Of a stretch of DNA of 64,000 nucleotides, positions 25,360 to 34,078 are shown piece by piece; position 1 is the first letter of the stretch, and each line of letters starts with the position of its first letter. Location: contig JODP01000013.1 of NCBI GenBank assembly GCA_000719025.1, positions 62,001 to 126,000 of the forward strand. Reading direction: 5' to 3'. The stretch comes from Kineosporia aurantiaca JCM 3230. GTDB taxonomy: Bacteria > Actinomycetota > Actinomycetes > Actinomycetales > Kineosporiaceae. Under the pieces are notes generated by a model. It was given only the letters and a program-made list of their open reading frames with translations. It was not told the origin of the DNA and ran no database searches. A program made the translations under genes and the position numbers.

Positions 25360-26472
25360 ATGAGTACGCAGCCGATCGAGCCGATGCCCCGCCCTCTGCT
25401 GCGCGCCGCGGTCCGGAACCTGCCGGGCTACGTCCCCGGCCGCCGCGCGGCCACCGCGGACGTCGCGGCCCTGGCGTCGAACGAGAGCCATTTCGACCCG
25501 CTGCCCTCGGTGCGGGCCAAGGTGCTGGACGGCGCCGAGCGGGTGCACCGGTATCCCGACCTGAGCTGCCTGGCGTTGCGGGAGCGGATCGGGACGCAGT
25601 TCGGCGTGGACGCGGACGAGGTCGTGGTCGGACCGGGCAGCGTCGGCGTGCTCCAGCAGCTGCTCCAGGCGGTACTCGACCCGGGCGATGAAGTCGTCTA
25701 CGCCTGGCGATCTTTCGAGGCCTACCCGATCCTGACAGCGGTTGCCGGAGGAACGGCGGTACCGGTTCCTCTGCTCGACAACGAGCACCACGACCTCGCC
25801 GGAATGCTGGCCGCGATCGGGCCGCGTACGCGCATGGTGCTGCTCTGTTCGCCGAACAACCCGACCGGGGTGGCCTTTACCCACCGGCAGCTGATGACCT
25901 TCCTCGAAGCAGTCCCCCCGCACGTGATTGTCGTGCTCGACGAGGCCTACATTGAGTTCGTCACCGGCCCCGACCGGGTGGACGCTTTCGCCGCCTACCA
26001 GCGTTACCCAAATCTGGTTGTGCTGAGGACGTTCTCCAAGGCCTACGGGCTGGCCGGGCTTCGGGTCGGGTATGCGATCGGGCACCCCGAACTGGCCGAG
26101 GGGGCCCGGCGCACGTCCCTGCCCTTCGTGGTCAGCGCCCTGGCTCAGGAAGCCGCGATCGCCTCGCTGGACGCCGGTGACGAGGTTGCGACCCGGGTTG
26201 CCGAAACCGTTCAGGAGAGGATGCGCCTGGCGACCCGGCTGCGGGCGGCCGGCTGGGTGATTCCGGACAGTCAGGCCAATTTCGTCTGGCTCCGGGTGAG
26301 CGACGGCGAAAGTCACCACATCGTGGAGACCCTGGCGGCGTCCGGCATCCTGGTCCGCGCCTACCCGGGTGACGGCATCCGGATCACCGTGGCGGACGCC
26401 GCCACGACCGACCGGCTGGTCGCGGCCCTTCCCGCACCCGGTTTCCAGCCCTCGGCGACGACAGCCGCCTAG
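25360..26472 (+). CDS. Histidinol-phosphate / aromatic amino acid aminotransferase
   Basis: 370 aa, fold-type I PLP enzyme. ALASNESHFDPLPSV, VVVGPGSVGVLQQLLQAV, the VLLCSPNNPTG block, VLDEAYIEF and TFSKAYGLAGLRVGYAIG with the PLP Lys227 follow the HisC/Pat branch. Isolation from other his genes and pairing with a Lrp/AsnC regulator suggest an aromatic or other amino-acid aminotransferase (Pat) instead of the dedicated histidine-pathway enzyme; the sequence alone does not exclude HisC. The ATG is 25 nt after the operator arms, consistent with a short 5' UTR. Confidence 0.88.
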   Translation: MSTQPIEPMPRPLLRAAVRNLPGYVPGRRAATADVAALASNESHFDPLPSVRAKVLDGAERVHRYPDLSCLALRERIGTQFGVDADEVVVGPGSVGVLQQLLQAVLDPGDEVVYAWRSFEAYPILTAVAGGTAVPVPLLDNEHHDLAGMLAAIGPRTRMVLLCSPNNPTGVAFTHRQLMTFLEAVPPHVIVVLDEAYIEFVTGPDRVDAFAAYQRYPNLVVLRTFSKAYGLAGLRVGYAIGHPELAEGARRTSLPFVVSALAQEAAIASLDAGDEVATRVAETVQERMRLATRLRAAGWVIPDSQANFVWLRVSDGESHHIVETLAASGILVRAYPGDGIRITVADAATTDRLVAALPAPGFQPSATTAA

Positions 26473-26496
26473 GCGGATGACGGCCGCCTAGGCGGA

Positions 26497-27693
26497 TCAG
26501 CTGCTCTGCGGCCACTTCGGGAACGAGTGACGACGGCCGGCGACCGTGGTGATCACCGCGGGAACCATGATGGCCAGCGCCACCCAGGGAATCCAGGTGA
26601 CGCCCAGTCCACCGAGCAGAACTCCGCCGAGCACTCCCCCGCCGGCAATGCTGAGGTTGAACACCGTCACCAGGATCGCCTGGACTCCGTCCGTGCCCGC
26701 CGCGCGGACCGAGGCGGTGACGAAGAGCGTTGCGGTGCCGCCGAAACCGAAGCCCCAGACCGCCACTCCCAGGTACAGGATCACCGGGTTCAGCTGGGCG
26801 AAGCCGAGAACCAGGGCGCCGGAACCGAGGACGAACGCGCTCATCAGCATCAGCCGCCGATGGTGCGGATCGACCAGCGCACCGGTGACCCCGATGCTGA
26901 GCAGGGCCGCGAGACCGAAGACCAGCAGCACCCACTCGATCTGGTCACCGACCCCGGAAGCGTCGGCCAGCGGCCCGATGTAGGTGTAGAGGATGTTGTG
27001 GGCGATCATCAGACTGGCCACGACCAGGAGGATCGACGGCACGCCGGGGCGGCGCAGGATCGCGGCGAAGGGAACGTAACCGCCCTCGGGCTCGCCCGGC
27101 AGGTTGGGCAGGGAGACCAGAACCCAGGCGATCACCCCGAGGCTGATGACCGCCACCACCCCGAACGTGGCCTGCCAGCCCGCCGCATCACCGAGCAGCG
27201 TGCCCGCCGGCAGGCCGAGGGAGAGCGCGATCGGGGTGCCGGCCATCGCGATGGCGATGGCCCGGCCCTGGAGCTTCTCCGGGACGATCCGGGCCGCGTA
27301 ACCGCCGAGGTTCGACCAGATCAGGCCCGCCCCGACCCCGGCCACGAAACGCGCGACGAGCAGCACGGCGAAGCTGCTCACGAGGGCGGCCACGGCATTG
27401 GCCAGGATGAAGGCGAGCAGCGCCGAGACCAGGACGGTCCGGCGTCCCCACTGCTTCAGGGCGGCGTTGAGCGGGATCGCGGTGAGGGCCGTGGCCACCG
27501 CGTAGACGGTGACGGTCTGCCCCACCAAAGACTCCGAAAGGCCCAGGCTGTCGGACATCTCCGGGAGCAGGCCGGCCGGGACGGTCTCGTTGATGATCCC
27601 GAGGAAGCCCGCCGTGAACAACGCCAGCAGGCCGGACAGCGGAAGCCTGACCTTTTCCTCGGCGGGAGATCCAGCGATGGTCGGGGTCGTCAT
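26497..27693 (-). CDS. MFS transporter, DHA1-type drug or metabolite efflux
   Basis: 398 aa from ATG 27693, about 12 membrane segments. LSGLLALFTAGFLGIINETVPAGLLPEMSDSLGLSESLVGQTVTVYAVATALTAIPL resembles AraJ/PbuE/Cml-type exporters, followed by motif A-like LKQWGRRTVLVSAL and motif C-like GTPIALSLGLPAGTLLGDAAGWQATFGVVA. It is followed by nothing on its strand and preceded on the same strand by a LysR regulator 125 nt to the right, so the two may be separately transcribed. The gap to the aminotransferase stop is 24 nt, tail to tail. Confidence 0.88.
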   Translation of the reverse strand: MTTPTIAGSPAEEKVRLPLSGLLALFTAGFLGIINETVPAGLLPEMSDSLGLSESLVGQTVTVYAVATALTAIPLNAALKQWGRRTVLVSALLAFILANAVAALVSSFAVLLVARFVAGVGAGLIWSNLGGYAARIVPEKLQGRAIAIAMAGTPIALSLGLPAGTLLGDAAGWQATFGVVAVISLGVIAWVLVSLPNLPGEPEGGYVPFAAILRRPGVPSILLVVASLMIAHNILYTYIGPLADASGVGDQIEWVLLVFGLAALLSIGVTGALVDPHHRRLMLMSAFVLGSGALVLGFAQLNPVILYLGVAVWGFGFGGTATLFVTASVRAAGTDGVQAILVTVFNLSIAGGGVLGGVLLGGLGVTWIPWVALAIMVPAVITTVAGRRHSFPKWPQSS

Positions 27694-27817
27694 GAGGGCG
27701 CCTTCCGAGAAGTGGACGAGAGATTCAGTTCTCGGCCAACCGGATCCTCGGGACGGCGATTCCGCCGGTGACCCTCGATTCCTCGGGGGCATCCCTCAAC
27801 GGAATCAATAGCGGCAG

Positions 27818-28732
27818 TCAGCCCGCTTCGCCGGCCGACAACTGGGGCCGGACGGTGGCCGGGACGGGCACCCCCTGATGGCTGAGATCGGCGATGAACC
27901 GGGCCGCCAACGGGTCGCGCTCCCCGGGCGTCAGCACCTTGAGCTCTCGGGTCCATCGCGGCGAGAACGACCGGACCGCGCCCGCGAACCCGTCGCTGAT
28001 CGCGCTCATCGGGCACACCGCAACCCCCAGCCCGGCCGCGGCCAGCTGCGCCGCGGTCGCCGTCACGGCAGTGCGCATGATCGGCTCGGCCCGGACCCCG
28101 GCCTGGGCCAGAGCCCGGTCGAGCCAGGTGCTGAGGCCGTTCTCGGGGGCGTAGTGCACCAGGCAGGCACCCTCCAGATCCTCGAGACGAACGGACGCCA
28201 GCTGGACCAGGACGTGGTCGGCCGGGGCAACCAGGACGATCTCCTCCTCGGCCACCACCGTGCCGACGAAACGCTCCGGCACCACGCCGGGCATGAACGC
28301 CAGGTCGACCGCGTCCGCGTCGATCAGGTCGTGCAGCTCCTCGGCCGAGGTGGACTCGCGCAGGGTGATCGCGACCTCGGGGTAGCGCCGGTGCCAGTCG
28401 TGCAGGACCGGGGCCAGCACGGAAACCAGGCTCTGGGCGCAGGCCAGCCGGAGCGATCCACCCGCCCCTTCCCCCACGGCCCGAGCTGCCCGGACCGCCC
28501 CCGCAGCCGCGTCCACCGCCCGCCGGGCGTCGGCCAGCGCGGCCCTTCCCGCCGGGGTCAGCTTCACCCCGCGCGGCTCGCGTCGCAGCAGCGTCGTGCC
28601 CGCTTCGCGCTCCAGCGCGGCCAGCTGATGGGAGATGGCGGGTTGCGACGAGTGCAGCAGGGACGCGGCCGAGGTGATCGAGCCGGTGTCCGCCACGGCC
28701 ACGAGGCATTCCAGCGCCCGGAGAGAAGCCAT
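27818..28732 (-). CDS. LysR-family transcriptional regulator
   Basis: 304 aa from the ATG at 28732 (a TTG 6 nt upstream is also in frame). The N-terminal winged HTH reads LRALECLVAVADTGSITSAASLLHSSQPAISHQLAALEREAGTTLLRREPRG, the family signature. The effector-binding domain follows, with LRLACAQSLVSVLAPVLHDWHRRYPEVAITL and a VDLAFMPG loop. Divergent from the epimerase/F420-reductase pair at 28813, its probable target; the 80-nt gap contains AT-rich bases (ATTCGCAAATTC, GATCTATAAG) suited to a promoter and LysR box. Confidence 0.9.
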   Translation of the reverse strand: MASLRALECLVAVADTGSITSAASLLHSSQPAISHQLAALEREAGTTLLRREPRGVKLTPAGRAALADARRAVDAAAGAVRAARAVGEGAGGSLRLACAQSLVSVLAPVLHDWHRRYPEVAITLRESTSAEELHDLIDADAVDLAFMPGVVPERFVGTVVAEEEIVLVAPADHVLVQLASVRLEDLEGACLVHYAPENGLSTWLDRALAQAGVRAEPIMRTAVTATAAQLAAAGLGVAVCPMSAISDGFAGAVRSFSPRWTRELKVLTPGERDPLAARFIADLSHQGVPVPATVRPQLSAGEAG

Positions 28733-28812
28733 TCGCAAATTCTATCGCAGCGATTCGATCTATAAGTGGTGTCGAGGGAAGGACCGGCGGGTCCCGGGCG
28801 CTTCAGACCAGC

Positions 28813-29688
28813 ATGGCAATCACATTCGTAACCGGTGGCTCGGGTTTCATCGGGCAGGCGCTGATCCGACGCTTGATCGGCGAAGGGCACACCGTCCGGG
28901 CCTTGGTCCGCAGCGACGCAGCCGCGGCCAAGGTGTCCGCCCTGGGCGCCGAGCCGGTGCGGGGCGAACTGACCGAGGCCACGACCTGGCAGGACGCGGT
29001 GGTCGGCAGCGGGGTGCTCTTCCACCTGGCCGCCGAGACCGACATCAACGCACCGCGTGAACAACACGATCGCATCACCGTCGGCGGTACCCGGGCGGCG
29101 CTCCAGGCGGCCCGTCACGCCCAGGTCGCCCGATTCGTCCATTGCGGCAGCGAAGCCGCTCTCTTGGCCGGCGATCCGCTGATCGAAGTCGACGAAACCG
29201 CGACTCTGAGGCCCGATTCGGAAGCCGCGTACTGCGCGGTGAAGGCCATCTCCGAAGATCTGGTCCTGAACACGCCGGATCTCGCCGCGGTCTCGATCCG
29301 CCCCCGCTTCGTCTGGGGTCCGAACAGCTTCCTGATCGAGGGTCTGGTGGATGCGGCCAGGAATGGGCAGTTCGCCTGGATCGGCGGCGGTCGGCAGACC
29401 ACCAACGTCACCCATGTCGACAACGCGGTCGAGGGTCTGATCCTGGGGTGGCAGCGGGGTCGCCCGGGCGAGGCGTACTTCGTCACCGACGAGCACCGGG
29501 TCGTGCTGCGCGAGTTCCTCGAAGACCAGTTCCAGCAGTACGGAGTGGTCCAGAGCATCCCCGAAATCGATTTCGCCACCGCCGAAAGCGTGGTCCCGGT
29601 GCCCGCCCGCTGGTTCCTCGGCCAGCCCTGCCTGCTGCGCATCGACAAGGCCCGGAACGAACTGGGCTACCAGCCCATCGCCCACTGA
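28813..29688 (+). CDS. NAD(P)-dependent epimerase/dehydratase-like oxidoreductase (extended SDR)
   Basis: 291 aa. Cofactor motif TFVTGGSGFIGQAL (GxxGxxG) is at residues 4-17; the catalytic pair is YCAVK (Tyr-x3-Lys), and VTHVDNAVEGLIL is the usual extended-SDR C-terminal block. Closest in style to 3-beta-HSD/dihydroflavonol-reductase-like SDRs, so a reductase or dehydrogenase acting on a small carbonyl compound. It is separated by 13 nt, including GAGAGGAAA, from the next gene and should be co-transcribed with it under the divergent LysR regulator. Confidence 0.87.
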   Translation: MAITFVTGGSGFIGQALIRRLIGEGHTVRALVRSDAAAAKVSALGAEPVRGELTEATTWQDAVVGSGVLFHLAAETDINAPREQHDRITVGGTRAALQAARHAQVARFVHCGSEAALLAGDPLIEVDETATLRPDSEAAYCAVKAISEDLVLNTPDLAAVSIRPRFVWGPNSFLIEGLVDAARNGQFAWIGGGRQTTNVTHVDNAVEGLILGWQRGRPGEAYFVTDEHRVVLREFLEDQFQQYGVVQSIPEIDFATAESVVPVPARWFLGQPCLLRIDKARNELGYQPIAH

Positions 29689-29701
29689 GAGAGGAAACCC
29701 C

Positions 29702-30244
29702 ATGAAGATCGTCACCATTGGCCGCGGACAGATCGGCGGCGGGCTCGCCCGCCTCTGGCGCGAGGCCGGCCACGAAGTCACCAGCCTTGGCCGGGACGGC
29801 GGCGACGTCTCCGAAGCCGACGTCGTCCTGATCGCCGTTCCCGGCGCCCGGATCTCCGAGGCCCTGAGCCGGGTGACCGGTCTTGAGGGGAAGATCGCCA
29901 TCGACGCCACGAACATCATGCCCGCGCGTCAGGGCGAATTCCCCTCCTATGCGGAGGAGGTGCAGTCCTTCACCAAGGCGCCGGTGGCCAAGAGCTTCAA
30001 CATGAACTTCGGGCACCTGTTCGACCAGGTACGCGAACAGCGGGTCCGGCCGAGCAACTGGTACGTCGCCGACGACGGTGCCGTGAAGATCACCGAACAA
30101 TTGATTGAGGACGCCGGTTACGACCCGGTGCGGGTCGGGAACCTTTCGCGCGCGAGGGACTTCGAGAACGCGGTCTGGCTGCTCATGGGGATTCAACCGG
30201 TGGGCGGCGTGTTCTACCGCTTCGCCCAGCCCGGCGAACTCTGA
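29702..30244 (+). CDS. NADPH-dependent F420 reductase-like protein (short form)
   Basis: 180 aa, a single Rossmann domain: MKIVTIGRGQIGGGLARLWREAGHEVTSLGR, ADVVLIAVPGARISEAL, AIDATNIMP and VAKSFNMNFGHLF, typical of the NADP oxidoreductase/F420-dependent family (Fno-like). Authentic F420:NADP oxidoreductases are about 210-230 aa, so this may be a reductase for another partner. The AKSFN motif is the family active-site helix. Second gene of the LysR-linked pair. Confidence 0.8.
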   Translation: MKIVTIGRGQIGGGLARLWREAGHEVTSLGRDGGDVSEADVVLIAVPGARISEALSRVTGLEGKIAIDATNIMPARQGEFPSYAEEVQSFTKAPVAKSFNMNFGHLFDQVREQRVRPSNWYVADDGAVKITEQLIEDAGYDPVRVGNLSRARDFENAVWLLMGIQPVGGVFYRFAQPGEL

Positions 30245-30287
30245 TCGTCGTGGGGGCGGCGATGCTGGTGATCGCCGCCCCCACCGG

Positions 30288-30734
30288 TCAGTGCTTGAGC
30301 AGAATCTGTTCCCAGCTGGGCACGAACGGCTTCGACAGCAGCGGCATCCCGGCCTCTTCCGGCGTACGGTCCCGCTTGCGGTTGTTGCACCGCGCGCAGG
30401 CCGCCACCGTGTTCAGCCAGGAGTCGGCCCCACCCCGCGAGCGCGGCAGGACGTGGTCGACCGTGCTGGCCGGCCCACCGCAGTAACCGCAGCAGTGCTC
30501 GTCCCGGGCCAGGAGGGCGCGCTTGGACCAGCCCGGGCGTTGCCGATGTCTCCAGCGGGTGGAGATGTACCGCACCAGCCGCAGCACCTTCGGCCGCGGC
30601 CACGGCCCCATCGGGCGCCCGGCGGCCGCCTCTTCCACCACCGCGACCTGCCGCGCGAGCATCCGCACGGCGTGCTGAAGGGAGACGTAGTGCAGGCGCT
30701 CATAGGAAGCGTTCAGGACGAGAACCGGAGACAC
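30288..30734 (-). CDS. HNH endonuclease
   Basis: 148 aa, GTG start. The beta-beta-alpha-metal domain has CGYCGGPASTVDHVLPRSRGGADSWLNTVAACARCNNRKRDRTPEEAG in pattern: two CxxC zinc pairs, the catalytic His in VDHV, Asn in the LNTVAAC stretch and the final RCNNRK. The N-terminus MSPVLVLNASYERLHYVSLQHAVRML is that of the widespread actinobacterial HNH family. Biological role is unknown; stand-alone HNH genes of this type are usually chromosomal and not clearly part of restriction systems. Confidence 0.9.
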   Translation of the reverse strand: MSPVLVLNASYERLHYVSLQHAVRMLARQVAVVEEAAAGRPMGPWPRPKVLRLVRYISTRWRHRQRPGWSKRALLARDEHCCGYCGGPASTVDHVLPRSRGGADSWLNTVAACARCNNRKRDRTPEEAGMPLLSKPFVPSWEQILLKH

Positions 30735-30820
30735 CTGGTCACCTCTTCCGTTCGGTCGGTGGTGGAGTGGAAGAAGACTGGCACGCCGGAAATCGCCCCG
30801 GCCAGCGAATTATCGGCGGC

Positions 30821-30899
30821 CCGAACCGGCCTGAGCCGGTCTGAACCAGACTGAGCCGGCCTGAACCAGACTGAGCCGGCCTGAACCGGACTGGTTCAG
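30821..30899. repeat. Tandem decamer array ending in a terminator-like hairpin
   Basis: From 30821 to 30890 seven 10-bp units run without gaps, alternating between CTGAACCAGA-like and CTGAGCCGGC-like versions, i.e. a 20-bp higher-order repeat. The last unit joins an inverted copy so that CTGAACC, five bases and GGTTCAG form a 7-bp hairpin (30881-30899) covering the symporter's stop codon. This hairpin may terminate transcripts from the right. The remainder of 30735-30820 shows nothing distinctive. Confidence 0.85.
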
Positions 30900-32377
30900 T
30901 CGGCGAGGACCGCGAACCGGTCGGCCGCCCTCAGGTCGGCCTCCTCCACCGTGTCCGGCCGGGTCAGCAGCGACGCCCCGATGAACACGGCCACGCTGAC
31001 GGCGGCGGTGAGCAGGGTGGCCCATCCGTCGAAACCGGCTTGAATCAGGTTGTTGTCGATGTAGAGCAGATCGTTGGGCACGCCGTAGAGCGTCGGGGTG
31101 AGGGCCAGGAGCACCAGGCGCAGCACCAGTCCGGTCCCGGCCGCCACCAGCACCGCCGTGGAGGTGGACCGTTTCCAGAACAGTCCCAGCAGGAACGGGG
31201 CGATCAGGCAGACCAGCATCAGGTCGAAGGCCAGGGTGAGCAGGATGCCGGTCTGGCTGACCCGGATGGCCAGCAGGATGCCGATCAGCACGATCGGGAT
31301 CATCGCCAACCGGGTCCAGCGCAGCAGCGGGTCGTGGTGGCCCGGGGCGACCTCGCGCCGCACCCCGGCGATGTTGCGCACCGCCACGGCCGAGGTGGCC
31401 AGGATCGCGCCCGAGGCGGTGGAGAACGAGGCCGCGACGATGCCCGACAGGGAGAGGATGGCCAGCAGGATCGGCGCGTGGTCGCCCAGCAGCTGGTACA
31501 TGACCGGCCCGTCGTCGACCGAGAGACCCAGCTTCACCACCGAGGACAGGGCGATCAGCGACCACAGCACCCCGATCGTCGCGGTGGCCCCGGCCCCGAT
31601 GAAGCAGGCCTTCTGCGCGGCTTCCGGCGTCTTGGCGGCGAAGATGCGCTGCATGAAGTCGATGGCCACCAGGTCACCGACGCCCAGGGAGACCAGGGTG
31701 GCCCAGTTGATCACGGCGCCCTGACCCGGATCGGTGAGCTGGCCCAGGTCGAAGGGGCCCATGCCGGCGGGCACCGCGAGCCCGTAGTGCACGGCCACCC
31801 AGACGAACAGCGTCACGGTCCCGACTCCGGTGATCACCGCCTGGATCACCGAGGTGTAGGCGTCCGAGTAGAGACCACCGCCGATCGTGTAGGCCAGCAC
31901 CAGGGCGACCGCGAGCACCACCCCGGCGTCGTAGGACAGGCTGGTGAACCGCTCGATCAGGAAGCCCATCGCGACCAGGTTGCCGGCCAGCAGAATGGTG
32001 AAGGCAAAGATCATCAGGACGGACGCGACCACCTCCACCGGGCGGTTGTAGCGCCGGGCGAAGAAGTCGCCGAGGGTGAAAAGCCCCATCCGGTTCATCG
32101 GTTTCGCCAGGAAGAGCCCGGCCAGGAGCAGGCAGATGGCCAGTCCGATGGCGAGCGAGGCGCCGGCCCAGAACCCCAGGGAGGCGCTGAGGTCGGTGTT
32201 GCCGACGGTCGCGTTGCTGTCGACGGCGGCGGTGGTCAGGCAGATGGCGACCAGCGGGACGCCGAGCGAGCGCCCGGCGACCAGGTAGTTGGCACTGTCG
32301 CCGTCGACCTTGCGGGCGACGGCGATACCGACCACCAGCACGATCAGGACCGACAGCGCGACACCGATGGTGATCAT
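30896..32377 (-). CDS. Sodium:solute symporter (SSS family)
   Basis: 493 aa, about 13 membrane segments. NYLVAGRSLGVPLVAICLTTAAVDSNATVGNTDLS and LAYTIGGGLYSDAYTSVIQAVITGVG are SSS-family signatures; the internal SFSTASGAILATSAVAVRNI corresponds to the Na2-site helix. The gene is divergent from the DUF1989-carboxylase-allophanate hydrolase operon and shares a near-identical operator with it (32402-32423 and 32591-32618), so it most likely imports urea, guanidine or a similar nitrogen compound. Preceded by GAGGAGCA at the ATG. Confidence 0.88.
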   Translation of the reverse strand: MITIGVALSVLIVLVVGIAVARKVDGDSANYLVAGRSLGVPLVAICLTTAAVDSNATVGNTDLSASLGFWAGASLAIGLAICLLLAGLFLAKPMNRMGLFTLGDFFARRYNRPVEVVASVLMIFAFTILLAGNLVAMGFLIERFTSLSYDAGVVLAVALVLAYTIGGGLYSDAYTSVIQAVITGVGTVTLFVWVAVHYGLAVPAGMGPFDLGQLTDPGQGAVINWATLVSLGVGDLVAIDFMQRIFAAKTPEAAQKACFIGAGATATIGVLWSLIALSSVVKLGLSVDDGPVMYQLLGDHAPILLAILSLSGIVAASFSTASGAILATSAVAVRNIAGVRREVAPGHHDPLLRWTRLAMIPIVLIGILLAIRVSQTGILLTLAFDLMLVCLIAPFLLGLFWKRSTSTAVLVAAGTGLVLRLVLLALTPTLYGVPNDLLYIDNNLIQAGFDGWATLLTAAVSVAVFIGASLLTRPDTVEEADLRAADRFAVLAD

Positions 32378-32401
32378 TGCTGCTCCTCAGCGGACCCGGG
32401 A

Positions 32402-32423
32402 CTTTCTGTCGAACGACAGATAG
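32402..32423. promoter_or_regulatory. Operator copy 1 (CTTTCTGTC-n4-GACAGATAG), symporter side
   Basis: Arms CTTTCTGTC and GACAGATAG enclose GAAC; one mismatch to perfect symmetry. It is 25 nt upstream of the symporter's ATG. The TGTC-n4-GACA core is shared with copy 2, so a dimeric TetR- or GntR-type repressor probably binds both. No such regulator is encoded in the window next to the cluster. Confidence 0.75.
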
Positions 32424-32427
32424 TGGG

Positions 32428-32482
32428 CACGATTGAGCCGGTCTCCGGTTACGCCGGTGCTACCGAGCGCCGCACAATCGTG
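32428..32482. repeat. Inverted repeat CACGATTG / CAATCGTG
   Basis: Arms at 32428-32435 and 32475-32482, 39 nt apart; the enclosed sequence can form smaller stems such as CCGG-TTACG-CCGG. It may be a cruciform, a second regulator site or an RNA structure. I looked for guanidine riboswitch landmarks here and did not find them. Confidence 0.45.
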
Positions 32483-32590
32483 TTAAACGCTGACCCGGCG
32501 GAGGTTTGCCGGGGCGCCCGAAGACCCGGCCCGGGGGCCGTGTCATCCGGAGTTAACCGGCGCGAGACGGCGCCGACACGGGTCTCGCCT

Positions 32591-32618
32591 TGACTTTCTG
32601 TCACTCGACAGAAAGTCA
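32591..32618. promoter_or_regulatory. Operator copy 2 (12-bp perfect arms), DUF1989 operon side
   Basis: TGACTTTCTGTC (32591-32602) and GACAGAAAGTCA (32607-32618) are perfect reverse complements around ACTC. The right arm ends 12 nt before the ATG at 32631, so bound repressor would block the ribosome binding region or a promoter immediately upstream. Same core as 32402-32423. Confidence 0.8.
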
Positions 32619-32630
32619 GGAACGGGTCGG

Positions 32631-33473
32631 ATGACAGAGCAGACGCCGGATTCGGCGAGCACCACCTCCACCACGGCCGGAGCCCGGGCCCACGCCCGGG
32701 CGCAGGAGGGGACCGTGGTGCCGAACGCCCCGACCGTGCCCGCCTCGGGCTGGCCCGTCCGGGAGACCGGGGAGCTGGTCTGGGCCGAGCGGGTGGCCGG
32801 TGGCGGTTATGCCCATCGGGCCCTGGCCCGGGGCACGACGGTGCGCCTCACCGATGTCGAGGGCGAAGCCTGTGCCCACGTGCTGCTGTTCAACGCCGGA
32901 ATGACCGCTGAGCGGCTGAACGTGGCCGACACCGTCAAGGTGCAGTGGCAGGTCTACACCTCGGCCGGGCGACTGCTGCTGAGCGACCAGGGCCGGGTCC
33001 TGGCCTCGGTGCTGGAGGACACCTCCGGACAGCACGACACGATCTACGGCACCTCCACCCAGGAGCGCAACGAAAGGCGTTACGGCGATGGCTCTCCCCA
33101 GGGATCGTCGCCGGCCGGGCGGGAACTGTTCGTGCTCGGTGGCCTCAAGCACGACCTGAGCCGGCGTGACATCCCGCCCTCGGTCTCGTTCTTCCAGGGG
33201 GTCCGGATCGACGCCGCGGGAACTCCCCGGTTCCAGGGATCGGCCGGACCCGGCCGCAGCGTGCTGCTCCGGGCCGAGATGCCCGTCGTCCTGCTCATCG
33301 CGAACGTGCCGCATCCCCTCGATCCGCGCCCGGACTATACGGTTTCGCCGTTGGAGGTGACCGCCTGGCCGGGGCGTGCCACGAGCCCGGACGATCCGCT
33401 CTGGTCAGCCACCCCCGAGGGCCGGCGCGCCTTCGAGAACACCCACGACTATCTGAAGGGACTGGGCCTGTGA
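32631..33473 (+). CDS. DUF1989 protein, urea-amidolyase-associated protein 1 / carboxyguanidine deiminase-type subunit
   Basis: 280 aa; the first 45 residues are a low-complexity Ala/Thr tail. RGTTVRLTDVEGEACAHVLLFNA, RLLLSDQGRVLASVLEDTSGQHDTIYG and DIPPSVSFFQGVRID follow the DUF1989 family. Two DUF1989 proteins accompany urea carboxylase-type enzymes; in characterised systems such a pair (CgdA/CgdB) forms carboxyguanidine deiminase, converting carboxyguanidine to allophanate, which redefined several 'urea carboxylases' as guanidine carboxylases. The stop overlaps the next GTG by 4 nt. Confidence 0.85.
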   Translation: MTEQTPDSASTTSTTAGARAHARAQEGTVVPNAPTVPASGWPVRETGELVWAERVAGGGYAHRALARGTTVRLTDVEGEACAHVLLFNAGMTAERLNVADTVKVQWQVYTSAGRLLLSDQGRVLASVLEDTSGQHDTIYGTSTQERNERRYGDGSPQGSSPAGRELFVLGGLKHDLSRRDIPPSVSFFQGVRIDAAGTPRFQGSAGPGRSVLLRAEMPVVLLIANVPHPLDPRPDYTVSPLEVTAWPGRATSPDDPLWSATPEGRRAFENTHDYLKGLGL

Positions 33474-34078
33474 GCGAGATCTACCGGCAGACCGTTCCCC
33501 CGCGGGCCCCCTGGAGCCGGGTGCTCGAGGCCGGCCAGGTGCTGACGATCGTCGACCTGGACGGCAATCAGGCGGTCGACTTCCTCGCCTACGACGCCCT
33601 CGACACCAGCCGCGCCTACAGTGCCCAGGCCACCCTGCAGGAACAGGCCTCGATCTTCCTCACCACCGGAAGTGTGCTGCGGGACAATGAGTCCGATCCG
33701 CTGTTGACCGTACTCAACGACGATGTCGGGCGGCACGACACTCTGGGCGGGGCCTGCTCGAAGGAGTCCAACACCCTGCGCTACGGCCACCACACCTGGA
33801 GCCAGCACGCCTGCGCCGAGAACTTCCTGCGGGAACTGTCCCGGTACGGGATGGGCAAGCGCGACCATGTGCCCAACGTCAACTGGTTCATGAACGTGCC
33901 GGTCGACCCGGACGGCGCCCTGGGAATCGTCGATGGCATCTCCGCCCCGGGCCTCTCGCTGAGCCTGCGGGCCGAGAAGGACACCCTGGTCCTGGTCTCC
34001 AACTGCCCCCAGATCAACAACCCCTGCAACGGATTCAACCCCAGCCGGGCCGAGATGGTGGTGTCCGCCGGTGGCTGA
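33470..34078 (+). CDS. DUF1989 protein, urea-amidolyase-associated protein 2 / carboxyguanidine deiminase-type subunit
   Basis: 202 aa, GTG start. The shorter of the pair: DLDGNQAVDFLAYDA, VLRDNESDPLLTVLNDDVGRHDTLGGACSKESNTLRYG, VNWFMNVPVDPDGALGI and the C-terminal NCPQINNPCNGFNPS, where His, Cys and Asp residues likely build the active site or a metal site. Expected to form a heteromer with the preceding protein. It overlaps the carboxylase gene by 8 nt, tight coupling that suggests a shared stoichiometry. Confidence 0.87.
   Translation: MSEIYRQTVPPRAPWSRVLEAGQVLTIVDLDGNQAVDFLAYDALDTSRAYSAQATLQEQASIFLTTGSVLRDNESDPLLTVLNDDVGRHDTLGGACSKESNTLRYGHHTWSQHACAENFLRELSRYGMGKRDHVPNVNWFMNVPVDPDGALGIVDGISAPGLSLSLRAEKDTLVLVSNCPQINNPCNGFNPSRAEMVVSAGG

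Noticed and set aside
32378..32630. Possible guanidine riboswitch (ykkC or mini-ykkC) ahead of the DUF1989 or symporter gene
   Set aside because: No ACGR-loop hairpin pair and no ykkC core was found; the region is explained better by two copies of a protein operator.
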